Assembly: GCF_007197735.1 (NCBI RefSeq)
Contig: NZ_CP041637.1
Span: 496,001-560,000 of the forward strand
Direction of reading: 5' to 3'
DNA length: 64,000 nucleotides
Source: Formosa sediminum
GTDB taxonomy: Bacteria > Bacteroidota > Bacteroidia > Flavobacteriales > Flavobacteriaceae
Below the pieces are notes generated by a model that saw only the letters and a list, made by a program, of their open reading frames with translations, searched no databases and was not told the origin of the DNA. Every line of letters begins with the position of its first letter. Within the stretch, counting starts at the first letter, position 1. The translations under genes were made by a program, and so were the position numbers. Positions 9,730 through 19,054 of this stretch are shown here, in pieces.

Positions 9730-11196
9730 TTATACTCTTGGCAAATCTATACCTGTTTTAAGAGGTAAGTTTGATGATCCCATTAAATATGTATCTACAT
9801 GATAAGCAGCTTGTCTTCCTTCTGAGATAGCCCAAACAATTAAAGACTGTCCTCGTCGCATATCACCAGCAACAAATACTCCTGGGACATTGGACATATA
9901 ATTATTAGTATCTGCTTTAATGTTTGTTCTAAAATCCATATCCAAACCTAACTGTTCTGCAATAGTCTTCTCTGCTCCGGTAAATCCTAAGGCCAACAGA
10001 GCTAAATCACAATCCCAAGTTTTTTCTGTTCCAGGTAATTCTTTTAATTGCGGACGCTCACCAGGTTTAAAAATCCACTCAACCTGCACGGTAACTAAAC
10101 CTTTTAAGTTGCCATTTCCATCGCCCAAGAATTCTTTTGTAGAGATACTAAAAAAACGTTCTACACCTTCTTTGTGAGAAGAACTTGTTCTCAATTTCAT
10201 AGGCCAATATGGCCAAGGTTGATGTGCTGGTCTGCCTTCTGATGGTTTATCTAAAATTTCAAAATTTGTTACCGATTTTGCTCCATGACGATTAGACGTT
10301 CCTATACAATCTGATCCTGTGTCTCCTCCTCCAATAACAATAACATTTTTTCCTGTGGCTAAAATCTCGTTTTCAAAAGCTTTGATTCCGCTAACACGCT
10401 TGTTATTCTGCTTTAAGAAATCCATAGCCTGAACAACACCATTTAAATCGGCTCCTGGGATTGGCATACCACGTCTTACAGTAGCACCACCACATAATAC
10501 AACAGCATCAAAGTCCTTTTTAAGTTGTTCTGCATCTATATTAACACCTACATGCGCATTAGTTTTAAAGATAATTCCTTCTTCTTCTAAAACTTCTATA
10601 CGACGGTCTATGATTGTTTTTTCTAATTTAAAATCAGGAATACCATAACGCAACAATCCTCCAACTTTATCATCTCTTTCAAAAAGAGTAACCAAATGAC
10701 CCGCGCGATTTAATTGCTGAGCAGCAGCCAAACCTGAAGGTCCTCCTCCTACAACAGCTACTGTTTTACCTGTACGCTCTTTTGGCGGACGAGCTATTAC
10801 CCAACCTTCTTTAAATGCTGTTTCTGCAATATTCTTTTCTATATTTTCAATACTTACAGGGTCTTCATTAATCCCTAACACACAAGCTTCTTCGCATGGC
10901 GCTGGACAAAGTCGACCAGTAAATTCTGGAAAATTATTTGTAGAATGTAAAATAGCTGCAGCTTCTTTCCACTTTCCTTTATATACTTTATCGTTAAAAT
11001 CTGGAATTAAATTCCCAAGCGGACATCCACTATGGCAAAAGGGAATTCCACAATCCATACAACGCGCACCCTGATTTTTTATACCAGACTCAGATAATGG
11101 AATTGTAAATTCTTTGTAGTCTTTCAGACGCTCTTCTACCGGTTCGTAACCTTCGTCTTCACGTTTATATTCTAAAAATCCTGTTATTTTTCCCAT
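9730..11196 (-). CDS. gltD: Glutamate synthase [NADPH] small subunit
   Basis: The 488-residue flavoprotein feeds electrons from NADPH to GltB. Two N-terminal cysteine clusters that bind [4Fe-4S] centres are visible (CMDCGIPFCHSGCP at about 47 and CPAPCEEACVLGI at about 97). The FAD loop GGGPSGLAAAQQL (about 150) and NADPH loop GGGDTGSDC (about 290) follow. It starts 5 bp after the gltB stop. Downstream, 170 nt of sequence with the ilv leader separates it from the shared terminator. Confidence 0.95.
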   Translation of the reverse strand: MGKITGFLEYKREDEGYEPVEERLKDYKEFTIPLSESGIKNQGARCMDCGIPFCHSGCPLGNLIPDFNDKVYKGKWKEAAAILHSTNNFPEFTGRLCPAPCEEACVLGINEDPVSIENIEKNIAETAFKEGWVIARPPKERTGKTVAVVGGGPSGLAAAQQLNRAGHLVTLFERDDKVGGLLRYGIPDFKLEKTIIDRRIEVLEEEGIIFKTNAHVGVNIDAEQLKKDFDAVVLCGGATVRRGMPIPGADLNGVVQAMDFLKQNNKRVSGIKAFENEILATGKNVIVIGGGDTGSDCIGTSNRHGAKSVTNFEILDKPSEGRPAHQPWPYWPMKLRTSSSHKEGVERFFSISTKEFLGDGNGNLKGLVTVQVEWIFKPGERPQLKELPGTEKTWDCDLALLALGFTGAEKTIAEQLGLDMDFRTNIKADTNNYMSNVPGVFVAGDMRRGQSLIVWAISEGRQAAYHVDTYLMGSSNLPLKTGIDLPRV

Positions 11197-11201
11197 AATA
11201 T

Positions 11202-14200
11202 CTATTGCGTTACAAGGTTTTCTTGTTCTAATTTAATTAAAGCTTGCTTATATTCTTCTGGTAAAACCTTTATAAACTTTGGTAAATATTCTTCCCATTG
11301 CTCTAAAATACGTTGTGCTAACGGACTTAAAGTAGCATTATAATGGTTTTCGATTAGTGTTTTTAATTGCACTATATCTTCATCTAAAACCACAGGATCT
11401 AAATTTAAATCTTCTGAATTACAGTTATTTCTAAAAGTATTCTTACTATCTAAAACATAGGCAATACCACCACTCATACCTGCTCCAAAATTTCGTCCTA
11501 CTTCACCAAGCACAACTGCAACACCACCAGTCATATACTCGCATCCATGATCTCCGATACCTTCTACAACAGCTTTTGCTCCTGAGTTTCTAACACAAAA
11601 GCGCTCTCCTGCTTTTCCATTTATATATACTTCTCCAGAAGTCGCTCCATACAAAGTTACGTTTCCTGTTATTACATTTTCTTCCGGAACAATTGTAGCC
11701 GCTTCAGGTACTTTAATAACAACCTTAGCTCCAGATAAACCTTTTCCCAAATAATCGTTTGTATTTCCGTTTACGATCATAGTTAAACCTTTGGTTGCAA
11801 ATGCTCCAAAACTTTGCCCTGCAGATCCTGTAAAGTTTAGGTTTAGCGTGTTTTCTGGTAACCCTTGAGCCCCGTAAATTTTAGATATTTCATTACTTAC
11901 AACCGCACCAACAGCACGATCTACATTAGTAATTGATAAATCTAAGTACGTTTTCTCTTTACGGAATAACGCTGGGTGAGCTTTATCTATAATCTCGAAG
12001 TCTAAATGACTTTCTAAATGATGTTCTTGTGTTTCTGTATTGTATAATTTTACATAGGGCTCTGTTTTTACTTTATGTAAGATTGGAGTTAAATCTATTC
12101 CAGATGCCTTATAATGATCAATAGCACGATTGCGATCTAATTTTTGAGACTGCCCAACCATTTCGTTGATTGTTCTAAATCCTAATTGCGCCATGATTTC
12201 ACGTAATTCTTGAGCCACAAAATACATGTAGTTTACCACATGTTCTGGTTTACCTTTAAACTTTTTACGTAGTTCAGGGTTTTGAGTTGCAATACCAACA
12301 GGACAAGTATTTAAATGGCAAACACGCATCATAATACATCCTGAAGCAACTAATGGAGCTGTTGCAAAACCAAATTCTTCTGCCCCTAATAAGCACGCTA
12401 CTGCTACATCACGACCAGTTTTTAACTGCCCATCACACTCTAAAACGATACGATTTCTTAAGTCATTCATTACTAAAGTTTGTTGTGCCTCTGCTACACC
12501 AAGTTCCCATGGTAAACCACAATGTTTTAATGATGTAAGCGGCGATGCTCCCGTACCTCCATCAAATCCTGAAATCAAAATCACATCTGCTTTAGCTTTT
12601 GCAACCCCAGCTGCTACTGTTCCTACCCCAACTTCAGAAACTAATTTAACATTTACTCGTGCTTCTCTGTTAGCTGATTTTAAATCATAAATTAATTGTG
12701 ACAAATCTTCTATCGAGTAAATATCGTGATGTGGTGGTGGTGAAATTAATCCTACATAAGGTGTAGAGTTACGTGTTTTTGCTATTGAAGGATTCACTTT
12801 TGGCCCAGGTAATTGCCCACCTTCTCCTGGCTTCGCTCCTTGCGCCATTTTAATCTGAATCTCTTTAGCACTAGTCAAATAATTAGATGTAACTCCAAAA
12901 CGGCCAGACGCCACTTGCTTTATAGCACTGTTTTTCCAGTCGCCATCGGAGTCTTTGTAAAAACGATCTTGATCTTCTCCCCCTTCACCAGAATTACTCT
13001 TTCCTCCAATACGGTTCATAGCAATAGCTAAATTCTCATGAGCTTCTTTACTAATAGACCCATAAGACATTGCTCCTGTTTTAAAACGTTTTACAATTTC
13101 TGTCCATGGTTCTACTTCATCTATAGAAATTGGATCATAATTAGTAAACTCAAATAATCCACGAATAGTCATTAAATCTTTCGCCTGATTATTTACTAAA
13201 TCTGCATATTCTTTATATGTTGTTTTTTTGTTAGTACGAACAGATTCTTGAAGCTTTGCAATAGTTAAAGGATTAAACAAGTGTTTTTCTCCATTACGTC
13301 TCCATCTGTATTGACCACCAATCTCTAAGTCTAAATTAGCATCAATTTCAGTACTTTTATAAGCACATTGATGACGTTTAGAAATTTCTTTTTCTATTTC
13401 ATTTAACCCAATACCTTGAATACGGGTTGCTGTTGTCGGAAAGTATTTCTCTACAACTTTTGTATTTATTCCGATACACTCGAAAAGTTGAGAACCGCGG
13501 TAAGAGTTTAAGGTCGAAATACCTATTTTATTCATAACCTTTAAAATCCCTTTTCCGACTGCTTTATTATAATTTTGTACTGCCTGCTCAAAATCTAAAC
13601 CAGTAACATCTTGTGAATCTAATTGTTGCTCTACAATTTCATTAACCATATACGGGTTAATTGCACTAGCACCATACCCAAATAACAATGCAAAATGGTG
13701 CACCTCACGTGGTTCTGCAGATTCTATTATAATACTTATTTGAGAACGTTTACTACGCTTGTACAAAGCATGATTTACATATGAGCAAGCTAGTAATGCT
13801 GGTATTGGAGCTTTATCCTTACTCACATTTCTGTCAGAAAGTATAATAATATTAGTTCCCGAATCTATTGCTTTTTCTGCTGTATCAACAATAGCCTCCA
13901 AACGATCTTCTAACCCGTTTACTCCTTTAGCAACATCATATAAAATTGAGATAGAAGTTACTTGATAATCTGGACTTTTATCGTGATGTTTTATTTTATC
14001 TAAATCTTGTTTAGAAATTACTGGATTCTGAATTTTTAGTTTACGACAATGAAATTCACTAATTTCAAAAATGTTAGTGTCACTACCTAATGTTAGACTA
14101 ATATCTGTAATTAACTCTTCTCTAATACCATCTAATGGCGGATTGGTAACCTGCGCAAATAATTGCTTAAAGTAATTATAGATTAACTGTGGACGCTCAG

Positions 14201-15713
14201 ACAAAACAGCAATAGGAGTATCACTACCCATCGAACCAATAGGTTCTTTCCCTGCTTGTGCCATTGGTTTTATAATAGTATTTAAATCTTCTTGAGTATA
14301 CCCAAATACACTTTGCCTAACAGTTAAATCTTCTTCTTCAAAAACAACAGGATCTGTACTATAAGGAATATCTTTTAGGTGAATTAAGTTTTTGTTTAAC
14401 CATTCTCTGTAAGGATGCTTATTAGCAATTTCTTCTTTAATTTCTTCATCATTTACAATACGCCCCTCATCCATATCTACTAAAAACATTTTTCCTGGCT
14501 CTAAACGGCCGTGGAATTTAATGTTTTCCGGCTCAATATCTACAACCCCTGTTTCTGAAGACATAATCACAAAATCATCTTTTGTAACGGTATATCTTGA
14601 CGGACGTAAACCATTTCGGTCTAATACCGCTCCAATATAACTTCCATCGGTAAACGGAATAGAGGCTGGACCATCCCACGGCTCCATTAAACACGAATTA
14701 AATTCGTAAAAGGCTTTTTTAGCATCAGACATGGTATTGTTTTTCTCCCAAGCTTCTGGCACTAACATCATCATAACTTCAGGTAAAGAACGTCCCGTCA
14801 TTAACAACAATTCCACAACCATATCCATAGATGCAGAATCTGACTTACCTCTTAATATAGTAGGAATCACACGTTTAATATCGTCTCCAAACCATTCACT
14901 TTGCATAATTTCTTCTCGAGAAAACATACGAGAAACATTACCTCTTAATGTATTAATTTCTCCATTATGACACATGTAACGAAATGGCTGAGCTAAATCC
15001 CAAGTTGGGAACGTATTGGTTGAAAAACGCTGATGTACCAATGCCAATTTAGCATCTAATAATGGATTTAATAAATCCAGATAATATTCTTTAATATCTT
15101 CAGGCATTAACAGCCCTTTATATATTATAGTTTTTGTTGATAAACTTGGAAAATAGAAGAAAGAAGATTCTGATAATTTTGAATTATATACTGTATGCTC
15201 TGCAATCTTTCTAGCCGTGAATAATTTTAAATTAAAATCAAAATCTGTTTGATCTGGACTACCTTTACCAATAAAAACTTGTTTTATAAAAGGCTCACTT
15301 ACTGCTGCAATTTTACCAATAACGTTATTATTAACCGGAGCATTACGCCAACCTATTAATTTTAACCCTTGTTCTGCTATACATTTTTCAAATGTATTAA
15401 CACAAAATTCGCGTTGGTTTTGTTTTTTTGGCAAAAACATATTACTAACAGCATACTCACCTCGAGTAGGCAATTCAAAATCACAATATTTTACAAAAAA
15501 ATCATGGGGAATATCTATTAATATACCAGCTCCATCCCCTGTTTTACCATCAGAACTCACAGCGCCTCTATGTTCTAGTTTTACTAGAATTTCGAGTGCT
15601 TTGTGGATAATATCGTTAGACCTACTTCCAGTTAAACTACAAATAAATCCAGCACCACAATTGTCGTGTTCAAATTCCGGCAAATAAAGCCCTTGTTTCT
15701 TCAACATAATCAT
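11202..15713 (-). CDS. gltB: Glutamate synthase [NADPH] large subunit
   Basis: The 1503-residue protein has the four expected parts. An N-terminal amidotransferase begins with the nucleophile Cys19 (DNCGAGFICS) after a short propeptide. A central domain follows, then the FMN/2-oxoglutarate barrel with the [3Fe-4S] ligands (CIMMRVCHLNTCPVGIA, about 1140), then a C-terminal glycine-rich beta-helix. It turns glutamine and 2-oxoglutarate into two glutamates and channels ammonia internally. Met3 is an alternative start. The divergent ammonium-uptake genes suggest shared nitrogen control. Confidence 0.96.
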   Translation of the reverse strand: MIMLKKQGLYLPEFEHDNCGAGFICSLTGSRSNDIIHKALEILVKLEHRGAVSSDGKTGDGAGILIDIPHDFFVKYCDFELPTRGEYAVSNMFLPKKQNQREFCVNTFEKCIAEQGLKLIGWRNAPVNNNVIGKIAAVSEPFIKQVFIGKGSPDQTDFDFNLKLFTARKIAEHTVYNSKLSESSFFYFPSLSTKTIIYKGLLMPEDIKEYYLDLLNPLLDAKLALVHQRFSTNTFPTWDLAQPFRYMCHNGEINTLRGNVSRMFSREEIMQSEWFGDDIKRVIPTILRGKSDSASMDMVVELLLMTGRSLPEVMMMLVPEAWEKNNTMSDAKKAFYEFNSCLMEPWDGPASIPFTDGSYIGAVLDRNGLRPSRYTVTKDDFVIMSSETGVVDIEPENIKFHGRLEPGKMFLVDMDEGRIVNDEEIKEEIANKHPYREWLNKNLIHLKDIPYSTDPVVFEEEDLTVRQSVFGYTQEDLNTIIKPMAQAGKEPIGSMGSDTPIAVLSERPQLIYNYFKQLFAQVTNPPLDGIREELITDISLTLGSDTNIFEISEFHCRKLKIQNPVISKQDLDKIKHHDKSPDYQVTSISILYDVAKGVNGLEDRLEAIVDTAEKAIDSGTNIIILSDRNVSKDKAPIPALLACSYVNHALYKRSKRSQISIIIESAEPREVHHFALLFGYGASAINPYMVNEIVEQQLDSQDVTGLDFEQAVQNYNKAVGKGILKVMNKIGISTLNSYRGSQLFECIGINTKVVEKYFPTTATRIQGIGLNEIEKEISKRHQCAYKSTEIDANLDLEIGGQYRWRRNGEKHLFNPLTIAKLQESVRTNKKTTYKEYADLVNNQAKDLMTIRGLFEFTNYDPISIDEVEPWTEIVKRFKTGAMSYGSISKEAHENLAIAMNRIGGKSNSGEGGEDQDRFYKDSDGDWKNSAIKQVASGRFGVTSNYLTSAKEIQIKMAQGAKPGEGGQLPGPKVNPSIAKTRNSTPYVGLISPPPHHDIYSIEDLSQLIYDLKSANREARVNVKLVSEVGVGTVAAGVAKAKADVILISGFDGGTGASPLTSLKHCGLPWELGVAEAQQTLVMNDLRNRIVLECDGQLKTGRDVAVACLLGAEEFGFATAPLVASGCIMMRVCHLNTCPVGIATQNPELRKKFKGKPEHVVNYMYFVAQELREIMAQLGFRTINEMVGQSQKLDRNRAIDHYKASGIDLTPILHKVKTEPYVKLYNTETQEHHLESHLDFEIIDKAHPALFRKEKTYLDLSITNVDRAVGAVVSNEISKIYGAQGLPENTLNLNFTGSAGQSFGAFATKGLTMIVNGNTNDYLGKGLSGAKVVIKVPEAATIVPEENVITGNVTLYGATSGEVYINGKAGERFCVRNSGAKAVVEGIGDHGCEYMTGGVAVVLGEVGRNFGAGMSGGIAYVLDSKNTFRNNCNSEDLNLDPVVLDEDIVQLKTLIENHYNATLSPLAQRILEQWEEYLPKFIKVLPEEYKQALIKLEQENLVTQ

Positions 15714-16031
15714 TAGTTGTTTAGTTATTTTTTGCTAATAGCAAGTACTAATATAAGTGTATACTTTTTACTGCAATAATTGTCATTAAATTTTTATGAC
15801 ATTATAGGTATACTTTAATTTTCATTTTAGTATTACAATTATTTAGGGATGTAATTTACGAATTCATTACCATTTCCAAAACAAGATATCGCAACTAATT
15901 TAACAATAAACAAAACTCTTGCTAATTTTAATATAATTTACTTACATATAATTTACAAAATTTAACAATTACTTTAAAATTTGATAAAATAAAATTCCAA
16001 AAAAATGTGTTTTTCGAATATTTATTTAAAA
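15714..16031. other. Divergent control region between gltB and the porin
   Basis: The stretch is very AT-rich and holds no gene. It must carry the gltB promoter on the minus strand; only weak matches to TAnnTTTG were seen. The plus-strand control elements lie just to the right (16032-16129). Confidence 0.5.
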
Positions 16032-16105
16032 TACCCTCATTTTTTAGGGGGTATTACTGAATAAATCATAAAAATCATATGCAACCCCCTGTTTTTTAGC
16101 GGGTA
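16032..16105 (+). promoter_or_regulatory. Two 22-bp palindromes, probable activator sites
   Basis: Copy 1 (16032-16053) has arms TACCCTC and GGGGGTA. Copy 2 (16084-16105) has ACCCCCT and AGCGGGT, with one mismatch. Both enclose a T6 core and start 52 bp apart, about five helical turns. Copy 2 is centred roughly 38-41 bp before the start expected from the TAGATTTG box at 16122, where a class II activator would replace the missing -33 TTTG. As RNA they could also form small hairpins, but they lie upstream of the likely start. The binding protein is unknown. Confidence 0.55.
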
Positions 16106-16121
16106 TCAAATCTTTTTTACT

Positions 16122-16129
16122 TAGATTTG
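16122..16129 (+). promoter_or_regulatory. Promoter -7 box of the porin gene
   Basis: TAGATTTG matches the Bacteroidota -7 consensus TAnnTTTG exactly and lies 33 bp before the chosen ATG. No TTTG is seen at the usual -33 distance; the second palindrome occupies that place. Confidence 0.6.
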
Positions 16130-16161
16130 ATTTGTTATTAACAAAACAAACCACACAAAAC

Positions 16162-17178
16162 ATGAAGAAATTTTTTACTATCGCATTATTTTTTGCATCA
16201 ATTAGCATTTATGCTCAAGACACAGATGAATCACAACCAAAATTCAGTATTAGCGGTAGTGTCGACGCTTATTTTCAAACGTATTTAACAGCCCCAGATG
16301 ATGCAGAACAAAATTTCGGAACTGCATTTGCTAAAAAAAGCGGATTTGCCTTAGGAATGGGAAATGTTATTTTTTCTTATGAAGGCGCCAAAACAGGAGC
16401 AGTTCTTGACTTAGTTGTTGGACCTAGAGGAGAAGAAGCTACTTTTAACAGCGACATCATTGACGGTATAGTTAATCAAGCTTACGTGTACTGGAATGTT
16501 TCTGATAAAACAACATTAACTTTTGGTCGTTGGAATACATTTTTAGGCTATGAAGTTATTGCTCCAGCAGCTAACTTCAATTACAGTACATCTTACTTAT
16601 TCTCAAGCGGGCCATTCTCACACATGGGATTAAAAGCTGATTTTGCACTTTCTGAAGATGTAAGCTTAATGCTAGCAGTAACTAACCCTTGGGATACTAA
16701 TGACACATCTTTAACCGGAGAATATGCTTTTGGTGCACAATTAGGCTACAAAGGACAATATCTTAATTTATATTATGATAGCGGAAACAATGATGGTTTA
16801 GGTTTCGAAATAGACTATACGGGTGGTTTCGATTTATCGGATTCTTTTTACTTAGGAATTAACGCTGCTTATAACGACAATGATGGATCTGGATTTTACG
16901 GTGCGGCATTCTATCCTCAATTCGCAGCTAGCGATGCTTTTAGCATAGGACTAAGAGGTGAATTTTACGGAAGATATTTTGATGATGAGATTATTGACAT
17001 AGACGATGAAACTGTATTAGCATTTACACTTACTGGTAGCTACACAATCGAAAACTTAATTATAAAGCCAGAATTTAGAATAGACTCTTGGTCTGACGCA
17101 ATGCCTTACCTAGACAATGACGGGATGGCTACAGACAATTTAGCTGCATTTACTGTAGCTGCAATTTATGCTTTCTAA
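16162..17178 (+). CDS. Outer-membrane beta-barrel porin (OmpL-like, BBP2 type)
   Basis: The open frame extends to 16132, but the start at 16162 is preferred because it opens a clear signal peptide (MKKFFTIALFFASISIYAQ). The rest is alternating beta-strand sequence ending in an aromatic residue (IYAF), as in barrels folded by BAM. The motif TFGRWNTFLGYEVIAPAANF matches the putative porin-2/OmpL-like family. It is followed 76 bp later by amt, which suggests that it passes ammonium or small nitrogen compounds across the outer membrane. That role is inferred from position only. Confidence 0.8.
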   Translation: MKKFFTIALFFASISIYAQDTDESQPKFSISGSVDAYFQTYLTAPDDAEQNFGTAFAKKSGFALGMGNVIFSYEGAKTGAVLDLVVGPRGEEATFNSDIIDGIVNQAYVYWNVSDKTTLTFGRWNTFLGYEVIAPAANFNYSTSYLFSSGPFSHMGLKADFALSEDVSLMLAVTNPWDTNDTSLTGEYAFGAQLGYKGQYLNLYYDSGNNDGLGFEIDYTGGFDLSDSFYLGINAAYNDNDGSGFYGAAFYPQFAASDAFSIGLRGEFYGRYFDDEIIDIDDETVLAFTLTGSYTIENLIIKPEFRIDSWSDAMPYLDNDGMATDNLAAFTVAAIYAF

Positions 17179-17254
17179 AAAAGACCTAACATCAAAAAAA
17201 CTAAAATAACCACAACTTAATTTTCACTAACTACTAACCCTAATAAATATTTTT

Positions 17255-18553
17255 ATGATGCTATTTTTAAATACCCCTCCTGTAGTTCAAGATGCAGCAG
17301 CAGTAGCTGCAGCGGTTAAAGACGACATGGGAATGTTATGGATGCTTATTGCAGGTATTCTAGTATTTTTCATGCAAGCAGGATTTTTCCTTGTCGAATC
17401 AGGAATGACAGATTCTAAAAACGCAGTGAACATTGCCATGAAAAACTTTCTGGACATTGCTGTTGGTTCATTAGCTTTTTGGTTTATTGGATACTCTTTA
17501 ATGTATGGAGCAGACGTCTCTGGCGGTGGTTTTTTTCACTGGGGCGGATTTATATTCTCTCAAGGTCCAGCAGACTTGTTTTTCCAAACTGTATTTGCTG
17601 CAACAGCTGCAACTATTGTATCTGGAGCCATTGCGGGTCGAACCAAATACACCACGTATGCAATCTTTAGTATTGTACTTACCGCTATCATCTACCCAAT
17701 TGCTGGTGGATGGGAATGGAATGGTGGTTGGCTAAATGCCGAATGGATGCCAGCTGAATTTATTGACTTTGCAGGATCTTCAATTGTACACTCTGTTGGT
17801 GGATGGGCTGCTTTAGTAGCTGCATGGATGGTAGGCCCAAGAATTGGAAAATACCTAAATGGAGAACCTGTTGAAATGCATGGACACAACCAAATGTATG
17901 CTACCTTAGGTGTTTTTATACTTTGGCTAGGATGGTTTGGTTTTAATGGTGGATCTCAATTAGCTTGGGGAGGCGACGATTCTGTTGCGGCATCACAAGT
18001 TGTATTAGTAACAAATTTAGCTGCTGCTGCCGGAGCATTAAGCGCATTATTATTTACATGGTTTAAAAATGGAAAACCAAATTTAGCAATGACATTAAAT
18101 GGCGCACTTGCAGGTTTAGTAAGTATAACTGCTGGTTGTGGAAACATGACAGAAGGCGGATCTGTATTAACTGGATTAATAGGTGGTATCTTAGTTGTAT
18201 TATCGATTGGTTTTATTGAAAAGAAATTAAAAATTGATGATGTTGTTGGCGCTATTTCTGTACACGGTGTTGCTGGTGTATGGGGAACCTTAGTTATTGG
18301 ACTTTGGGGAGTAGACGGAGACACTGGAATTGGATTATTTAATGGTGGTGGGGTTGCCCAACTTGCTGCTCAAGGAATTGGGGTAATTGCTTATGCCATT
18401 TGGGGTATTGTACTTTCTTACGTATTCCTTTTTATAATTAAGAAATCATGTGGAGGCTTAAGAGTAACGGAAGAAGAAGAAATTGCTGGTCTTGATATTT
18501 CTGAACACGGATCTATCGCATATCACGGAAAAAGAGTTAGAGATTTAGAATAA
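17255..18553 (+). CDS. amt: Ammonium transporter (Amt family), first copy
   Basis: The 432-residue membrane protein shows the Amt signature stretches FFMQAGFFLVESGM, GSSIVHSVGGWAAL and WLGWFGFNGGS, and the twin-histidine pore helices (SIVHSVGG and SVHGVAGVWGT). It has about eleven membrane segments. It moves ammonium across the inner membrane. It lies after the porin and ends in a strong terminator (18586-18619), so P-II and the second amt are a separate unit. The N-terminus begins at a double Met; either may be used. Confidence 0.95.
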   Translation: MMLFLNTPPVVQDAAAVAAAVKDDMGMLWMLIAGILVFFMQAGFFLVESGMTDSKNAVNIAMKNFLDIAVGSLAFWFIGYSLMYGADVSGGGFFHWGGFIFSQGPADLFFQTVFAATAATIVSGAIAGRTKYTTYAIFSIVLTAIIYPIAGGWEWNGGWLNAEWMPAEFIDFAGSSIVHSVGGWAALVAAWMVGPRIGKYLNGEPVEMHGHNQMYATLGVFILWLGWFGFNGGSQLAWGGDDSVAASQVVLVTNLAAAAGALSALLFTWFKNGKPNLAMTLNGALAGLVSITAGCGNMTEGGSVLTGLIGGILVVLSIGFIEKKLKIDDVVGAISVHGVAGVWGTLVIGLWGVDGDTGIGLFNGGGVAQLAAQGIGVIAYAIWGIVLSYVFLFIIKKSCGGLRVTEEEEIAGLDISEHGSIAYHGKRVRDLE

Positions 18554-18585
18554 TAAATCCTTAACACACATATATTTAAACGCAC

Positions 18586-18619
18586 AAAAAGATGCCATGT
18601 AATTACATGGCATCTTTTT
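18586..18619 (+). terminator. Intrinsic terminator after amt
   Basis: A perfect 34-bp palindrome (arms of 17 bp, 18586-18602 and 18603-18619) with A5 and T5 ends follows the amt stop by 32 bp. It can work in both directions. Confidence 0.88.
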
Positions 18620-18697
18620 AACGTAATAAAGATTCTCAATGAATACAACAAAAATTCGTAAATTCAAATTAACTAAAATGAAAAACCATAATTAATT

Positions 18698-19036
18698 ATG
18701 AAGAAAATTGAAGCAATTATTAGAAAATCAAAATTCTCTCAAGTGAAGACAGCGCTTCATTCAATTGGTGTGAATTTTTTCTCTTACTGGGATGTAACAG
18801 GTCTAGGTAACGAAAAAACAGGACATGTTTACCGTGGCGTTAGCTATAGTACTAGCGATATTCAGCGCAGATACTTATCTATAGTGGTAAATGATGATTT
18901 TGAGGAAATCACCATTAAAACACTTATGGATGCGGCAAGAACAGGAGATGTTGGAGATGGAAAAATTTTCGTTTCATCTGTATCAGAATGCTATAGAATT
19001 AGAACCGGCGAAAAAGGAGGAGAAACATTAAAATAA
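18698..19036 (+). CDS. glnK: P-II family nitrogen regulatory protein
   Basis: The 112-residue protein has the P-II length and motifs: MKKIEAIIRKSKF at the start, VYRGVSYS in the T-loop and GDGKIFVSSV plus RIRTGE at the end. Tyr50 aligns with the uridylylated Tyr51 of E. coli GlnB. The T-loop is one residue shorter, and two positions that hold 2-oxoglutarate differ from E. coli: Gln39 is Glu39 here and Lys58 is Arg57. It is 18 bp upstream of the second amt, the usual glnK-amt pair in which P-II blocks the transporter when nitrogen is ample. Ligand behaviour may be altered. Confidence 0.93.
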   Translation: MKKIEAIIRKSKFSQVKTALHSIGVNFFSYWDVTGLGNEKTGHVYRGVSYSTSDIQRRYLSIVVNDDFEEITIKTLMDAARTGDVGDGKIFVSSVSECYRIRTGEKGGETLK

Positions 19037-19054
19037 ACAGTAAAAAACTTAAAC

